NCBI GenBank assembly: GCA_019750655.1
Contig: JAIEOG010000088.1
Location: forward strand, 1-5,486
Length of the DNA stretch: 5,486 nucleotides
Origin: a bacterium
GTDB lineage: Bacteria; Bdellovibrionota; FAC87; UBA2466
Reading direction: 5' to 3'
Shown here: positions 4,861 to 5,486 of the stretch, one piece after another
How the letters are laid out: each line of letters starts with the position of its first letter
Position numbering within the stretch: the first letter of the stretch is position 1
The notes under the pieces: model-generated
The model's database searches: none
Told to the model about the DNA's origin: nothing
What the model saw: the letters and a program-made list of their open reading frames with translations, nothing else
Translations under genes and position numbers: made by a program

Positions 4861-5486
4861 ATCGAAAATTACCAAGGCCCATTGGCTGCCGGTATTGGTT
4901 GGGTCGCTGGGTTATTTCGTCGATATTTACGATGCCGTGCTCTTTAGCATTGTGCGGGTCGAGAGCCTGACCGCGATTGGCGTGCCAGCCGATCAGCTAA
5001 TGTCCACGGGCGTGATGCTTCTCAACACGCAAATGATCGGCATGCTCGTCGGCGGGATTGCCTGGGGCATGCTGGGCGATAAGCGAGGCCGCGTTTCCGT
5101 ACTCTTTGGATCCATCTTGCTTTACTCCCTCGCGACGCTGGCGAATGCGTTTGTGACGACCGTCCCTGTCTATGCCGTTTTGCGCTTCATCGCAGGAGTG
5201 GGCCTAGCGGGTGAACTCGGTGCTGCGGTTACTCTGGTGAGCGAGACGCTCCCGAAAGAAACGCGCGGCTACGGCACGGCTATCGTCGCAGGCATTGGCG
5301 TCTTGGGCGCGGTGGCGGGCGGTCTCACGGGCGATCTGTTTGGCTGGAAGATTACGTACATCGTCGGCGGCTGCATGGGCCTAGCCCTTCTGGTGCTGCG
5401 CTTTGGCCTCTTGGAATCGGGGATGTACTTAGAGTCCAAGGGCAGCGCGGTCCGCCGGGGCGATTTGAGAATGATTTTCTGGCCCC
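4847..5486 (+). CDS. Major facilitator superfamily transporter, N-terminal half (cut by window edge)
   Basis: This inner-membrane secondary transporter is open at the right edge, with 213 codons visible of a usual 400-450. I translated it from the TTG at 4847. After a basic N-terminus (KRSKSKITK) come about six predicted membrane helices near 13-37, 52-76, 83-103, 106-131, 144-166 and 168-189, which is one MFS half. The loop 2-3 signature is GMLGDKRGRVSVL (74-86, with Asp78, Gly81 and Arg82). Helix 4 carries RFIAGVGLAGELG (113-125), followed by ETLPKETRG (133-141), a pattern shared by sugar-porter and aromatic-acid or metabolite/H+ symporter families. In helix 1, the acidic FVDIYD (24-29) is typical of the latter type. 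The substrate cannot be told. The start overlaps metF by 14 bases, so it is translated with metF; no relation to folate is implied by the sequence. Confidence 0.9.
   Translation, partial: MKRSKSKITKAHWLPVLVGSLGYFVDIYDAVLFSIVRVESLTAIGVPADQLMSTGVMLLNTQMIGMLVGGIAWGMLGDKRGRVSVLFGSILLYSLATLANAFVTTVPVYAVLRFIAGVGLAGELGAAVTLVSETLPKETRGYGTAIVAGIGVLGAVAGGLTGDLFGWKITYIVGGCMGLALLVLRFGLLESGMYLESKGSAVRRGDLRMIFWP

Noticed and set aside
1..5486. CRISPR array, tRNA, rRNA, insertion sequence or phage genes
   Set aside because: No spaced direct repeats, cloverleaf-like sequence, transposase motif or terminal inverted repeats were seen; nearly all bases are assigned to coding genes.

Overview
The window is gene-dense DNA from a Gram-negative bacterium. 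This follows from a TonB-dependent outer-membrane receptor, a TonB protein and several Sec-type signal peptides. GC content looks moderately high, and genes overlap or abut almost everywhere. The lineage cannot be fixed from this sequence. The style of the Fur-family protein and of the MFS N-terminus reminded me of Bdellovibrionota, other delta-type bacteria or Verrucomicrobiota, but that is a weak impression.

Layout. The left 3.25 kb is a tight minus-strand operon of four genes, read right to left. They are a small secreted Cys/His-containing protein of unknown function (3250-2864), a 702-residue TonB-dependent receptor (2882-774), a periplasmic thioredoxin-like protein with an HCGPC active site (777-334), and a Fur/Zur-family regulator (337 to beyond the left edge). 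Successive genes overlap by 19, 4 and 4 bases, so they are probably co-transcribed and translationally coupled. The only real intergenic stretch (3251-3336) carries an AT-rich imperfect palindrome resembling a Fur/Zur operator. Diverging from it on the plus strand are a TonB-family energy transducer (3337-3963), a complete methylenetetrahydrofolate reductase (3988-4860) and the N-terminal half of an MFS transporter (4847 to the right edge). The last two genes appear to start at TTG codons behind good Shine-Dalgarno sequences.

How the parts fit. Receptor, TonB, secreted protein, periplasmic thiol protein and Fur-family regulator around one shared operator form a compact, apparently self-regulated metal (or metal-chelate) acquisition locus. 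The metal is not shown; zinc, iron and copper all remain possible. The most distinctive feature is a CxxC pair in the receptor plug, the only two cysteines in that 702-residue protein, encoded next to a periplasmic thioredoxin-like protein. This suggests, but does not prove, a redox- or metal-gated receptor. metF and the MFS gene look like housekeeping or transport neighbours in the same direction as tonB, and no functional link to the metal genes is evident.
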